Shown here piece after piece: positions 7,979 through 16,519 of a stretch of DNA of 64,000 nt. Made by a program: the position numbers and the translations under genes. The DNA comes from JBBQLG01 sp038327655 (GTDB taxonomy: Bacteria; Bacteroidota; Bacteroidia; Cytophagales; Spirosomataceae), in contig JBBQLG010000012.1 of assembly GCA_038327655.1 (NCBI GenBank), forward strand, positions 1 through 64,000, written 5' to 3'. Numbering within the stretch: the stretch's first letter is position 1; each line of letters starts with the position of its first letter. The notes beneath the pieces were generated by a model that was given only the letters and a program-made list of their open reading frames with translations, did not search any database and had not been told where the DNA came from.

Positions 7979-9781
7979 TCAGGCCGTAGGTAACTCAATA
8001 CCAATAGCCTGCATGAGTTGACTGGCGTTGAAACTGGCGCAAATACCGTCGCGCAACCGGTAGTCGAACAGCAATTCACCGTCGTGGATGTCGGACTGAA
8101 AGTGGTAGTTGCGAACGAAAGCTTCGTCGTTGCCAAGCTGACCGAGTTCGAGGTCGTGGGTCGAGACAAACCCCGACGCGGTGGTGCGGTGCAGTTGCCG
8201 GATCAGGGCTTCGGCACCCCGGTGCCGGTCGGCGGAGTTGGTGCCTTTCAAAATTTCATCGAGAAAATACAAAACCGGCCGTTTATCCGGCTCATTTGTC
8301 ATTCGGATTAGTGTTTGCAGACGTTTAAGTTCGGCATAGAACGACGACGTACTTTCCTCCAGCGAATCCTGTGTCCGCATGCTGGTAAACAACTGCATCG
8401 GCGAACAGGCAAACCGGTCGGCACTCACCACCGATCCGGCCAAAGCCAGCACTATATTGGCACCGAGTGTCCGCAAAAAGGTACTCTTCCCCGACATATT
8501 CGAGCCGGTAATCAGCACGGTTTGCCCGGCACCGGTCAGGGTGAGCGAATTGGCAACGGCCCTACCCTGCACCAACATCGGGTGAGCCGCCTGAATGGCT
8601 TCGAGATGAATACTATCTTCGTGAATGGCAGGAACGGCGTAATCCGGGTGCGCAAAGGCGAGACCGGCCAGGCTGTTCAAGGCTTCCAGATCGCCCAATG
8701 CCCTGAACCAGACGGCCAACTGCTGACCATATTGCTTCCGCCAGTTCTCCAGACCCGTCAGGTAATGCAGGTCCCACAGCGTGATGAGGCCAAATAGGAG
8801 GAAGAAATACGGGTTTTGCCGAAAACTCAATTTCTCTGTCAGGTTGCTTAGTCGGGCGATGGCAACTGAAGCGGTTTGCCCGTTACTGGCCAGGTGAAGT
8901 TGTATTTGGCGGAGTTGCGTGGCCTGCACCGGCTGGCGTTCGATGTGCTGAAATAAGTCGCGGTAGGTACTCAATGCCCGCGCCATGGTATGTGTTTGCT
9001 CATTGAGGGCTTTTACCCGTGCGGCTACGGTACTCAATACCAGTCCGTGAATGAACAGGGCACCGGTAACCGCCACGCCGGGTACAACACCCGCCAGCCA
9101 GCAGCCAAGTAAAGTAAGTGTCGCTATTGGCAACAGCCATCGAACCAGATTTAAATAACCCGGTACTGGCAGCGATTTTCCCTCGGCCCAGGCCAACAGC
9201 GCGTCTGTTCCTTCGCTGGCATTAGGGTTGAGGTACGCAATGGCTTCAACCTGTTGCCGCCAATCGACCAACGGAGCCAGCTCGGCGACGGCCTGCTGCC
9301 GGAAGCGGACTGTTTCGGTGGGGGCAGGACGCTGCAACCAGTCGGCCAGCCGTTGGGCACCGGGCTGCGTGTGCGTTCGGTTGAGTAGCCGAAACAGCGA
9401 ATGCGGGCCAAATACGTCCAGGTCGCTCGTGTACGGATGCGTCAGGCTGGCAAATTCGATGCCTGTTTCAGGCCGGGTGAATTTGCGTTCCAGCCGGGCC
9501 GTTTCATCCCGATTCACGAAAGCTAAATGCTGGGCATAGTCGCGTTCGCGTCGAATGGCCTGATGGCGTTTGAGCAGGTAAAGGAAACCAATCAGGCCAA
9601 TTACACCCACGGCAATGGCCCAAGCGGATTGCTCCCGGTTAATTAGCCACCAAACGCCCAGCGACGTACCAATGAACCAGACTAATCGCCCGATGGCTAA
9701 CTGGTTGTATCGGCCCTGAGCGGCCTGCTCGGTTTGGGCAAAGGTTTGCTGACGTTGCTGGAAGAGATCGGATAGAGTCAT
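7979..9781 (-). CDS. Membrane-anchored MutS-like ATPase (MutS domain V protein)
   Basis: 600 residues. The C-terminal part is a MutS domain V ATPase: Walker A GSNMSGKST (426-434), SMRTQDSLEESTSSFYAEL, and Walker B LYFLDEILKGTN (504-514). Hydrophobic pairs at about 32-70 and 214-252 indicate two membrane hairpins, and the MutS mismatch-recognition domain I is absent, so classical mismatch repair is unlikely. This architecture recurs in Bacteroidota under the name MutS; the role is unknown. The start overlaps the stop of the upstream fur-like gene as ATGA, implying co-translation. Confidence 0.85.
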   Translation of the reverse strand: MTLSDLFQQRQQTFAQTEQAAQGRYNQLAIGRLVWFIGTSLGVWWLINREQSAWAIAVGVIGLIGFLYLLKRHQAIRRERDYAQHLAFVNRDETARLERKFTRPETGIEFASLTHPYTSDLDVFGPHSLFRLLNRTHTQPGAQRLADWLQRPAPTETVRFRQQAVAELAPLVDWRQQVEAIAYLNPNASEGTDALLAWAEGKSLPVPGYLNLVRWLLPIATLTLLGCWLAGVVPGVAVTGALFIHGLVLSTVAARVKALNEQTHTMARALSTYRDLFQHIERQPVQATQLRQIQLHLASNGQTASVAIARLSNLTEKLSFRQNPYFFLLFGLITLWDLHYLTGLENWRKQYGQQLAVWFRALGDLEALNSLAGLAFAHPDYAVPAIHEDSIHLEAIQAAHPMLVQGRAVANSLTLTGAGQTVLITGSNMSGKSTFLRTLGANIVLALAGSVVSADRFACSPMQLFTSMRTQDSLEESTSSFYAELKRLQTLIRMTNEPDKRPVLYFLDEILKGTNSADRHRGAEALIRQLHRTTASGFVSTHDLELGQLGNDEAFVRNYHFQSDIHDGELLFDYRLRDGICASFNASQLMQAIGIELPTA

Positions 9782-10191
9782 TTATTACAAAGCGAACAGG
9801 TACCCTGAATCAGCAGATTAACCTCTTGACGCTGATACCCGGCGGGCAGGTTGATGGCCGGGATCTGAACATGGTCCAGGCAGGTAGTTTGTCCGCACCG
9901 TTCGCATTTGAAGTGAACGTGGTCGTGGTGATGGTCGTCTTTGCCGCAGGTCAGGCGGCAGAGCGCGTATTTTGTGCCACCTTCGTCGTCCAGTACTTTA
10001 TGGATGATGCCTTTGTCCAAAAACGTTTTCAGCGTCCGGTAAATGGTCACGCGATCGTAGTCGGGGCCGAGACCCTGTTCGAGGTCACCGTGCGAGAGGG
10101 CATGACTGGCTTTTAAAAACAACGTCAGCACTTCCTCCCGACTGCCGGTGCGTCGAAGGTCAAATTCTTTGAGGGTGTCAGCAGTTGTCAC
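9778..10191 (-). CDS. Fur-family transcriptional regulator
   Basis: A 137-residue metal-responsive repressor of the Fur/Zur/PerR class. It has a winged helix with DYDRVTIYRTLKTFLDKGIIHKV (about 44-66), a His-rich metal site (KDDHHHDHVHF, 85-94), and structural zinc cysteines Cys96/99 (CERC) and Cys132/135 (CSLC). Which metal it senses cannot be read; the pattern is compatible with Zur or Fur. The start is a GTG at 10191, only 2 bp after the ABC exporter stop, and the gene overlaps the MutS-like gene by 4 bp, so all three are one operon. Confidence 0.9.
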   Translation of the reverse strand: MTTADTLKEFDLRRTGSREEVLTLFLKASHALSHGDLEQGLGPDYDRVTIYRTLKTFLDKGIIHKVLDDEGGTKYALCRLTCGKDDHHHDHVHFKCERCGQTTCLDHVQIPAINLPAGYQRQEVNLLIQGTCSLCNK

Positions 10192-10193
10192 GG

Positions 10194-12014
10194 TTATTCA
10201 GTCGGTTCAAACTTCGTCTGGAACTGCAACTTAACTAAGTTCGCATACATCCCGTCTTCCTGATTCGCCAATTCGTCGTGCGTACCCGACTCGGCGATCT
10301 GACCATTGCGGAGGACATAAATCATGTCTACTTTCCGAATCGTAGCCAGCCGGTGCGCAATGATGATCGTTGTGCGGTTCTGCATCAGAATGTCCAACGC
10401 TTCCTGCACTAAAAACTCCGACTCGGCATCGAGCGATGACGTGGCTTCGTCTAAGATCAGGATGGCCGGGTCTTTCAGGATGGCCCGTGCAATGGCGATG
10501 CGCTGCCGCTGGCCACCCGATAGTTTAACGCCCCGCTCACCCACGATCGTCTGGAATCCATCGGGGAAGGTCTGCACAAAATCCAGCGCGTTGGCTTTCC
10601 GGGCGGCTTCCATTATCTCGGCTTCGGTGGCATCGGGTTTGCCGTAGCTGATGTTCTCGAAAATGGTGCCGCCAAACAGAATCACCTCCTGCGGCACCAC
10701 GGCGATGTTCTGGCGAAGATTCGTTACGTCAAAATCACTCAGATTGCGCCCATCCACCGAAATGGTACCGCTACCCACGGGGTAATACCGCATCAGCAAC
10801 TGCACGATGGTCGATTTTCCGGCCCCGCTCTGGCCAACCAAGGCAATTTTTCGCCCTGCTTTCACATCGAACGAAATGCCTTTCAGCACCTCAATGTCGG
10901 GCCGCGATGGATACGAGAAATGCACGTTTCGGAAAGCGATGTTGCCTTCGACCGGTATCGACAGTACGGCGGGTGGATTGATTACATCTACTTCTGGTGT
11001 CTCTTCCAGAATGTCTAAGATCCGTTCCGACGAGCCGATGGTTTTCTGTACCTGCGCGTATAGGTCGCCCATGCCGCCAACCGAACCACCGATAAACATG
11101 GTGTAAATGATAAACGTCAATAGGTCGGCGAAGGGCAGTTCTTTGGCCTGAACCAATGAGCCGCCGTACCAGACCACGCCCACAATGCCGCCAAACAGGG
11201 CGAAAATGATGAACGACACGAAGACACCCCGGTACTTTGCCGCCCGGAGCGCGTTGGTCACGACACTGGCTAAGGCGTTGGTATAGCGCGTAATTTCTAA
11301 CCGTTCGTTGGTGAACGCTTTTACCGTGTTGACCGATTGCAGCGTTTCCTCCACCACGACATTGGCGTTGGCAAGCGCGTCCTGCGATTGTTTCGACAGT
11401 GTGCGGATAAACTTACCAAAGAAAATGGCGGCCACAATCATCACCGGAAACGTCGCCAGCATAAACAGCGTCAGCTTCCAGGAGAGGTAAAAAATAATGA
11501 TGGTACCAACGATCAGCGTGGCCATTTGCCGGAACAGTTCAGCCAGCGTCAGCGACAGCACGTCCTGCAACTGCGTTACGTCCGACGAGATGCGGCTGGT
11601 GAGTTCACCCACGCGCCGTTGCTCGAAAAAGTAGACCGGCAGCGTGATGATTTTGCTGTAAACCGATTTCCGTACGTCGGCCATGGCCCGTTCGCTGACC
11701 TGCGCGAAAAAGTAGATGCGGAAAAATGAAAGCACCGCCTGAACAATCAGCACGGCCACGAAAAACAGCACCACCTGATTGAGCGAAAACGACGATTTTC
11801 CTTCGACCACACTGGTGATTTCGCCGATCAGCTTCCCAAAACTCAGCGTTGTGCCGGTGGAGAGGATCAGGAAAATGAACCCCAAAATAAATTGGGTACG
11901 GTACGGCCGCACGAATCGAAAGACCCGCGCGGCCTTCTGCAAACTACTCTTGCTGAGTTTCTTTTTATCTTCGTCTTCGACCTCCGCGCCGAGACTCCGT
12001 CCTTGCTTTGCCAT
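10194..12014 (-). CDS. ABC exporter, fused permease and ATPase (MsbA-like)
   Basis: 606 residues. The N-terminal half is a type IV exporter transmembrane domain (about 30-320, six hydrophobic segments). The C-terminal half is a nucleotide-binding domain with Walker A GQSGAGKST (about 395), Q-loop VVPQEVILFGG, signature KLSGGQRQRIAIARA, Walker B ILILDEATSSLD and the switch histidine in IIAHRL. A half-transporter of this size acts as a homodimer, often exporting lipids or drugs; the substrate is not readable. It is followed by the fur-like gene after 2 bp. Confidence 0.9.
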   Translation of the reverse strand: MAKQGRSLGAEVEDEDKKKLSKSSLQKAARVFRFVRPYRTQFILGFIFLILSTGTTLSFGKLIGEITSVVEGKSSFSLNQVVLFFVAVLIVQAVLSFFRIYFFAQVSERAMADVRKSVYSKIITLPVYFFEQRRVGELTSRISSDVTQLQDVLSLTLAELFRQMATLIVGTIIIFYLSWKLTLFMLATFPVMIVAAIFFGKFIRTLSKQSQDALANANVVVEETLQSVNTVKAFTNERLEITRYTNALASVVTNALRAAKYRGVFVSFIIFALFGGIVGVVWYGGSLVQAKELPFADLLTFIIYTMFIGGSVGGMGDLYAQVQKTIGSSERILDILEETPEVDVINPPAVLSIPVEGNIAFRNVHFSYPSRPDIEVLKGISFDVKAGRKIALVGQSGAGKSTIVQLLMRYYPVGSGTISVDGRNLSDFDVTNLRQNIAVVPQEVILFGGTIFENISYGKPDATEAEIMEAARKANALDFVQTFPDGFQTIVGERGVKLSGGQRQRIAIARAILKDPAILILDEATSSLDAESEFLVQEALDILMQNRTTIIIAHRLATIRKVDMIYVLRNGQIAESGTHDELANQEDGMYANLVKLQFQTKFEPTE

Positions 12015-12072
12015 GCTGTGTTTTAATGTCTATGTCAAAAAAGCGACGGTCTTATTGCCTGAACATCGCTCA

Positions 12073-13071
12073 TTACTTGTCTTCTTTCTGGCCTTTATAC
12101 CCCGATTCAGTAAACAGCTTTTGGGCATCTGCGTTGCGCATCAGGTCGGCAATACTAACCGATTCGTGGGTGTCATGGTACCGCCCGACGATCCGCCAGC
12201 CGAGCCAGCGCCCAATGGCACCGGGGCATTTGGGGCCGATCTCCGCCGTAAAGGGCCGCTCGTTCATGTAACGTTGTTTCACGGCGGGGTTCTGCTGATA
12301 TAACAACTGATTGTCAATAAAGTGCGCCCAAACCAAGTCCTGCGACGCATACGTATCCGTCAATTGCCGGTCCGTGTAGCCGATGAGTAAACTGTCGGCG
12401 ATGGGTTCGCCGTCGCTGCCCGGTAACACGGCTTTGGTAAATACGTAACCCTTTCCGTAATACACCATATCGGCCAGCAGTGTTTGGTCGGCGCGGTTTG
12501 TGGCGTTGAATTTGTCGGAAATGGCGAAGACGATGGCCGGGGCAATAAAGTCTTTCCGGTACCGGCGCAGGATGTAATTGGGATAAGCCGGTCCCTGCGG
12601 GCGGTATTTGGCCTTCGGTCCGGCGAAGTAGTCCAGCCCGATAATCACTAAACTGTCGGTCACGAGCAGGTCCGGGCCCATAAAACCGGTAAACGTGGTA
12701 ACGACTTTGGGTGCCCGAAACGCCGGAAAATCTTTCTGTATAGCTGCAAACGCACTGGCCAACTGGTTACTGAGGTCGGTCGCTTCCGTAAACTCATCCT
12801 GCGTCTGTTGGTACAATACGTTGAGTTCGGGGTCGTTTACCCGGTTGTACAGCGCATTGACCAAGGCGGTGTCCTGACCAAATTGAGTGGTGTTAAAGTA
12901 CAATCGGGCGAAATCCTGGTTTGCCTTTAAAAAGGACTGAATCTGTTCCCGCGATTTTCCCGTGAACAAAGACCGGTCCAGCCGTTGCAGCTTGATTTCG
13001 GCCCGTTTTTCAGTACAGGCATTCCCTACTAACACGCAAAAAAGGACCGTCAGGGCCATCCAGTTTCTCAT
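12073..13071 (-). CDS. gldB: Gliding motility lipoprotein GldB
   Basis: 332 residues from the ATG at 13071. The lipoprotein signal peptide MRNWMALTVLFCVLVGNAC has its acylated Cys at 19. The body matches GldB: KLQRLDRSLFTGKS near the N-terminus and later GLDYFAGPKAKYRP, YILRRYRKDFIAPAIVFAI, MVYYGKGYVFTKAVLP and WAHFIDNQLLY. In flavobacteria GldB is needed for gliding and linked to the T9SS apparatus; homologues persist in Bacteroidota whether or not they glide. An open frame continues far upstream to 13575, but it is antisense to the neighbouring barrel gene and lacks a signal peptide. Confidence 0.88.
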   Translation of the reverse strand: MRNWMALTVLFCVLVGNACTEKRAEIKLQRLDRSLFTGKSREQIQSFLKANQDFARLYFNTTQFGQDTALVNALYNRVNDPELNVLYQQTQDEFTEATDLSNQLASAFAAIQKDFPAFRAPKVVTTFTGFMGPDLLVTDSLVIIGLDYFAGPKAKYRPQGPAYPNYILRRYRKDFIAPAIVFAISDKFNATNRADQTLLADMVYYGKGYVFTKAVLPGSDGEPIADSLLIGYTDRQLTDTYASQDLVWAHFIDNQLLYQQNPAVKQRYMNERPFTAEIGPKCPGAIGRWLGWRIVGRYHDTHESVSIADLMRNADAQKLFTESGYKGQKEDK

Positions 13072-13092
13072 TCGCTTAGCCGCGTTACTATC

Positions 13093-13923
13093 TTGAAAAC
13101 GTCCAAAATTACGAAAAAAGTTGCAGCCTTCGGTCTGATTCTGCTGCTGTTCGCCGGGTCGGCGGGGGCGCAAAACCGGCAGTACCCATTGTCGAAAGAG
13201 ACGCAAAAACGGTTCGAGAAAATCACCGGCAAAAAGTATCCGTCCCAACCCGACAACCGACGCCAACCCGCCGACGAACTGCCCGATTACGAACGGCCGA
13301 CGCACCTGATCGAGATGAGCCTGCGGTTTGCCCCGAATCTGGATATCAATACCGCCGAGGGCACCGGTATTTACAAGGGCTTTCAACCCAACGGGGTGGG
13401 GATGCGGTTTAGTGTTGGGCCAAGCATCGACTATTTCTTTTTCAAGGACCGGTACGCGCTGAGTTCGGGGTTGTGGTACACGGTTTTCCGGGCGGGTTAC
13501 CAGATTCCGGCCACGTTTGGGCAGGACCGGTTTACGCCGGGTGCTCCGGCGCAGGAGTCGGTCTATAACCTGCAATACCTACAGGTGCCGCTTACGGTGA
13601 AGCTGTTTGCCAATAACCTGTTTCCGCAAACGAGAATCTACGTGCAAACGGGCGGCATTGCCAACATCAAGGTAGGCGAACGGGCATTGGATCAGGAGCG
13701 AAACGGTCTTTATAAATACGCCGAAGCCACCAACACGCACCGGCAGTATGGCTTCGGCGACTTTGCTTTCTTAGTGGGGGGCGGGGCGCAGTTTAAACTT
13801 AATAACGTGAATGCCGTCAATGTCGGCCTTACCTATCAGCGGGGCTTGGTCAACGTTGCGCGGGCGGGTGATCTGTTCTCCAAAAACCGCGTCGTCTCGC
13901 TGGATTTAGGGTTTAAGTTTTGA
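13093..13923 (+). CDS. Outer-membrane beta-barrel (PorT-like) protein
   Basis: 276 residues with a clear signal peptide (lysine-rich start, FGLILLLFAGSAGAQ, cleavage near 27). A short charged linker (about 28-75) precedes an eight-strand-like barrel with alternating aromatic strands (MSLRFAPNLDI, RYALSSGLWYTVF, NLQYLQVPLTVKLF, FAFLVGGGAQF) ending in VVSLDLGFKF, an outer-membrane terminal strand. The start is TTG at 13093; no ATG gives the signal peptide. Only 21 bp separate it from the divergent gldB start. Confidence 0.8.
   Translation: MKTSKITKKVAAFGLILLLFAGSAGAQNRQYPLSKETQKRFEKITGKKYPSQPDNRRQPADELPDYERPTHLIEMSLRFAPNLDINTAEGTGIYKGFQPNGVGMRFSVGPSIDYFFFKDRYALSSGLWYTVFRAGYQIPATFGQDRFTPGAPAQESVYNLQYLQVPLTVKLFANNLFPQTRIYVQTGGIANIKVGERALDQERNGLYKYAEATNTHRQYGFGDFAFLVGGGAQFKLNNVNAVNVGLTYQRGLVNVARAGDLFSKNRVVSLDLGFKF
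13104..13111 (-). promoter_or_regulatory. Putative -7 box (TAATTTTG) for gldB, inside the divergent barrel gene
   Basis: The reverse complement of CAAAATTA is TAATTTTG, a TAnnTTTG match 33 bp upstream of the gldB ATG. It sits at codons 4-7 of the opposing gene. Confidence 0.45.
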
Positions 13924-13947
13924 TGCGGGATTATGTTGTTAATATTT

Positions 13948-14265
13948 TTACACATCAAGGTAGCCCTGGTATAGTTTCCAGGTTGGAAATATCATGTTCC
14001 AATCAGCACCCCAAACCAGATTTCCCCCATCAATGTAAAACGACTTAAATTGTTCAGAATCTTTAAACGGGTCGATATAGGGGTGTGAGTGCGACGATAG
14101 ATAAGGGCCAAAATCAACGACCTGCTCCGTATCATCGTTAAAGGTGATCTTCAGAACATAGTCCTTTAACCATTCAGCATTGGAGACGGCAATTGATCGT
14201 TCTACAACTTTCTGTTGATTTTTTCGGCCTTTACCGTTGTTCGATACACGTGTATTTGCGTCCAT
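13948..14265 (-). CDS. DUF2442 domain protein
   Basis: 105 residues. After a basic N-terminal stretch (1-20) the protein follows the DUF2442 pattern: NAEWLKDYVLKITFNDDTEQVVDFGPYL, DPFKDSEQFKSFYIDGGNLVWG, and DWNMIFPTWKLYQG. DUF2442 proteins commonly follow a DUF4160 gene, and the pair has been suggested to act as a toxin-antitoxin-like module; no activity is established. Here it overlaps the 3' end of a frameshifted DUF4160 gene by 64 bp on the same strand. Confidence 0.85.
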   Translation of the reverse strand: MDANTRVSNNGKGRKNQQKVVERSIAVSNAEWLKDYVLKITFNDDTEQVVDFGPYLSSHSHPYIDPFKDSEQFKSFYIDGGNLVWGADWNMIFPTWKLYQGYLDV

Positions 14266-14502
14266 TTCTCAACAATTTCATTTGCATATTCTTTCACAAA
14301 CTGTTCTACTTCCTTCTGTTGCTTCGCCGTCAACAATTTCTCCCCTTTGACCTTGGTGAGCCTGACAGTCAGCAACCCACTGTCATATAGTAACTCCACC
14401 TTTGCCTGGTATTCACCATGTTGTACATGAACGTGAATCGGGGGGGTGATCGTCCGTATAAATCAAAAATACATATCCCAAATATTCGTAAATCTTAGGC
14501 AT
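14202..14502 (-). pseudogene. DUF4160 gene broken by a +1 frameshift in a 7-nt homopolymer
   Basis: From the ATG at 14502 the frame reads MPKIYEYLGYVFLIYTDDHPP, then enters a run of seven C (G on the plus strand, 14440-14446) and stops eight codons later. With six C the frame continues as DDHPPIHVHVQHGEYQAKVELLYDSG to the stop at 14202, giving a canonical 99-residue DUF4160 protein. Either the gene is a recent pseudogene, the tract is slippery or phase-variable, or the read has an indel. The downstream DUF2442 partner is intact. Confidence 0.85.
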
Positions 14503-14526
14503 TCGGTACGGTGGTCAGTAGTTGAC

Positions 14527-14534
14527 CAAACGTA
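14527..14534 (-). promoter_or_regulatory. Putative -7 box (TACGTTTG) for the DUF4160/DUF2442 pair
   Basis: The reverse complement of CAAACGTA gives TACGTTTG, a TAnnTTTG match 25 bp before the DUF4160 ATG. Confidence 0.5.
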
Positions 14535-14607
14535 GCTAATTGCAGCCAGATTTTATGCGACTTGTTTCGGTACGTGAGCTTTATCATTAGCTTGATAATG
14601 CCATTCA

Positions 14608-16452
14608 CTACGGCTTTTTCCGCTTCAGGGCCAGATCGTGGGCGGTGTCGTAGTAGGAGCGCAGGTTACTCCAGTCGAATACTTCGGCGATGCTCTCGAC
14701 GCGGTTTCGCATCGCGATCCGGTCGCGAAGGGTCATGCGCACAAACCGGAACAGGATGTTGGCCAACTGGTCAGACGCTTCGTCGAAGGTCTGCGTCCGG
14801 CGGTTGATGACGTAGATGCCCCGGTTTTCGTAGTCGCGCATGATCTGCATGATGAAATCACCGAAACCCGACTGATCGCTCGTGACGGTCGGAATACCCC
14901 GCACCACGCACTCCAACGGTGTATAGCCCCACGGTTCGTAATAACTCGGAAACACACCAAGGTGGCAACCCCGCACAAACTGACTGTAATCCAGCCCGAA
15001 AAGTGGATTGGTGGAGGCAATGAAATCGGGGTGATACACGATCTTGACGCGGTCGTACTCATTGTTCACTAAGTTGGCCCGTTCAATAAACCGCGTCATG
15101 TCGTCGGGTTGGACGAGGTCATGGGTTACGTAGCGGGGCAATTGCTTGGTTTTCCAGCTTTGCACCGTCCGCCGGAGCCGGAGCCGCCAGTATTCATCCA
15201 CGAATTTATTGAGGTCGGGCAGGGTAATGTCATTGCTGGACGCAGCCGCCTGAAAGAGCCGTTCGCCCACCTGTTTCTCGATGCTTTCGCAGGTTTCCTG
15301 AATCTCGTTTAGTAACGCCCGCGAGTGCAGCACGTCGGGGTTCATGGATGTGTAGGGCTGCTTGGTCACCATAAACATCACCACCGTTGTGTCCATGTTG
15401 GCCTCGCGCATCCGCCGGTTCAGTCGGGCGAGGGCTTCCAGCGTAACGTCGTAGCCTTTGTTGGTAAACTCGAACCGGCCGGAGGTGAAGAAATACAGCG
15501 TTTTATCGAGATCGAAGGAGTAACTCTGAAAAAAGTGACCCATCACAAATTCGTGAATTTTCTGCTTGTACTGTACGTGCAGGTTCTGAAATTCGTGCGT
15601 CGCGGCAAAGCGGGTAATATTCAGGCCGTTGGGCAATACCAAATCCGCATTACGGCCCAGAAATACTTCACACTCCCGCGCCGTTACGTCGCTGACGGTC
15701 GTGAACACATGGGCCTGCTGGGCGGCTAACCGTTCGATGGTCGCCTGCGCTTCGATGCCGTAATGCCGGGCTTCGCGCTGCCAGTTGAAAAAGGGTAGCT
15801 TCCCGTAAAATCCTTCTTCGTTTTGGGCCAGATACCGCCCCAGCATGGTGGCGTGGGTGGTAAAGACAGTCGCAATTTTTACGTTGTCCCGGCGCAGGTC
15901 CGGCAGGCCGCTGCTGGCCATCCACTCGTGAAAATGGCCAACCAGGTCAATCCGACGGGAATGATCTTCGGCGAGCAGCGTCATAAACACGCGCACCATC
16001 TCGCCGAAAGCCAGTGTCTGATTTACTAAGTCTTCGACGCCGAGGGTGGATAATTGAAAACGCTCCCACAGCCCCGCTTTCAGCGCGTTGATCTCCGGCA
16101 TCAGACTGCCGATGTTAAACAGAATTACTTTGGGGCGGCCCGTCACGAGCCAGTAACCATACTCGACGCCGTAGCCCAATTGGCGCATTTTGCGAACCGT
16201 CTGGCCCAATTCGGTTTCGTCGGGCTCCGTGATGGGTTCAAATTCGGCGGCTGCTTTCTGCGGAAAATAAGGCCCAATCAGGGCGTAATCATCGTCCCAT
16301 TTTTCGACCATCGCCGGTACCTTGGAGCGAATAACCGTGTAGATACCGCCCACCTGATTGCAAACCTCCCAGGCGACTTCCAGCAAGAGTTTCCGTTTCG
16401 ACGTTGAAAATAAAGAGTCCAAGGCTTGTGTGTTTAGGGAGTTCGCGGTCAC
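14608..16452 (-). CDS. Glycogen synthase, GT3 family
   Basis: 614 residues resembling the eukaryotic-type (GT3) glycogen synthase found in Bacteroidota, not the GlgA/GT5 type. The N-terminus LLLEVAWEVCNQVGGIYTVIRSK holds the sugar-nucleotide-binding start. Later come GHFHEWMASSGL, FTTHATMLGRYLA, FTTVSDVTARECEVFLGR, VLPNGLNITRF, and the C-terminal PSYYEPWGYTPLECVVRGIPT with the paired glutamates of the catalytic region. It would extend alpha-1,4-glucan from UDP- or ADP-glucose. The start is a GTG at 16452. The asparaginase gene lies 67 bp upstream on the same strand. Confidence 0.9.
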   Translation of the reverse strand: MTANSLNTQALDSLFSTSKRKLLLEVAWEVCNQVGGIYTVIRSKVPAMVEKWDDDYALIGPYFPQKAAAEFEPITEPDETELGQTVRKMRQLGYGVEYGYWLVTGRPKVILFNIGSLMPEINALKAGLWERFQLSTLGVEDLVNQTLAFGEMVRVFMTLLAEDHSRRIDLVGHFHEWMASSGLPDLRRDNVKIATVFTTHATMLGRYLAQNEEGFYGKLPFFNWQREARHYGIEAQATIERLAAQQAHVFTTVSDVTARECEVFLGRNADLVLPNGLNITRFAATHEFQNLHVQYKQKIHEFVMGHFFQSYSFDLDKTLYFFTSGRFEFTNKGYDVTLEALARLNRRMREANMDTTVVMFMVTKQPYTSMNPDVLHSRALLNEIQETCESIEKQVGERLFQAAASSNDITLPDLNKFVDEYWRLRLRRTVQSWKTKQLPRYVTHDLVQPDDMTRFIERANLVNNEYDRVKIVYHPDFIASTNPLFGLDYSQFVRGCHLGVFPSYYEPWGYTPLECVVRGIPTVTSDQSGFGDFIMQIMRDYENRGIYVINRRTQTFDEASDQLANILFRFVRMTLRDRIAMRNRVESIAEVFDWSNLRSYYDTAHDLALKRKKP

Positions 16453-16519
16453 TTCTCAGGACCGTTTTGTAATAACCAGCTTCTGCCCGGCTTGTCTTTG
16501 AAAAAAGCCCGGCGCGTAC

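Noticed and set aside
13072..13575. Upstream extension of gldB to 13575
   Set aside because: The extension is antisense to the barrel gene and would bury the lipoprotein signal peptide inside the protein.
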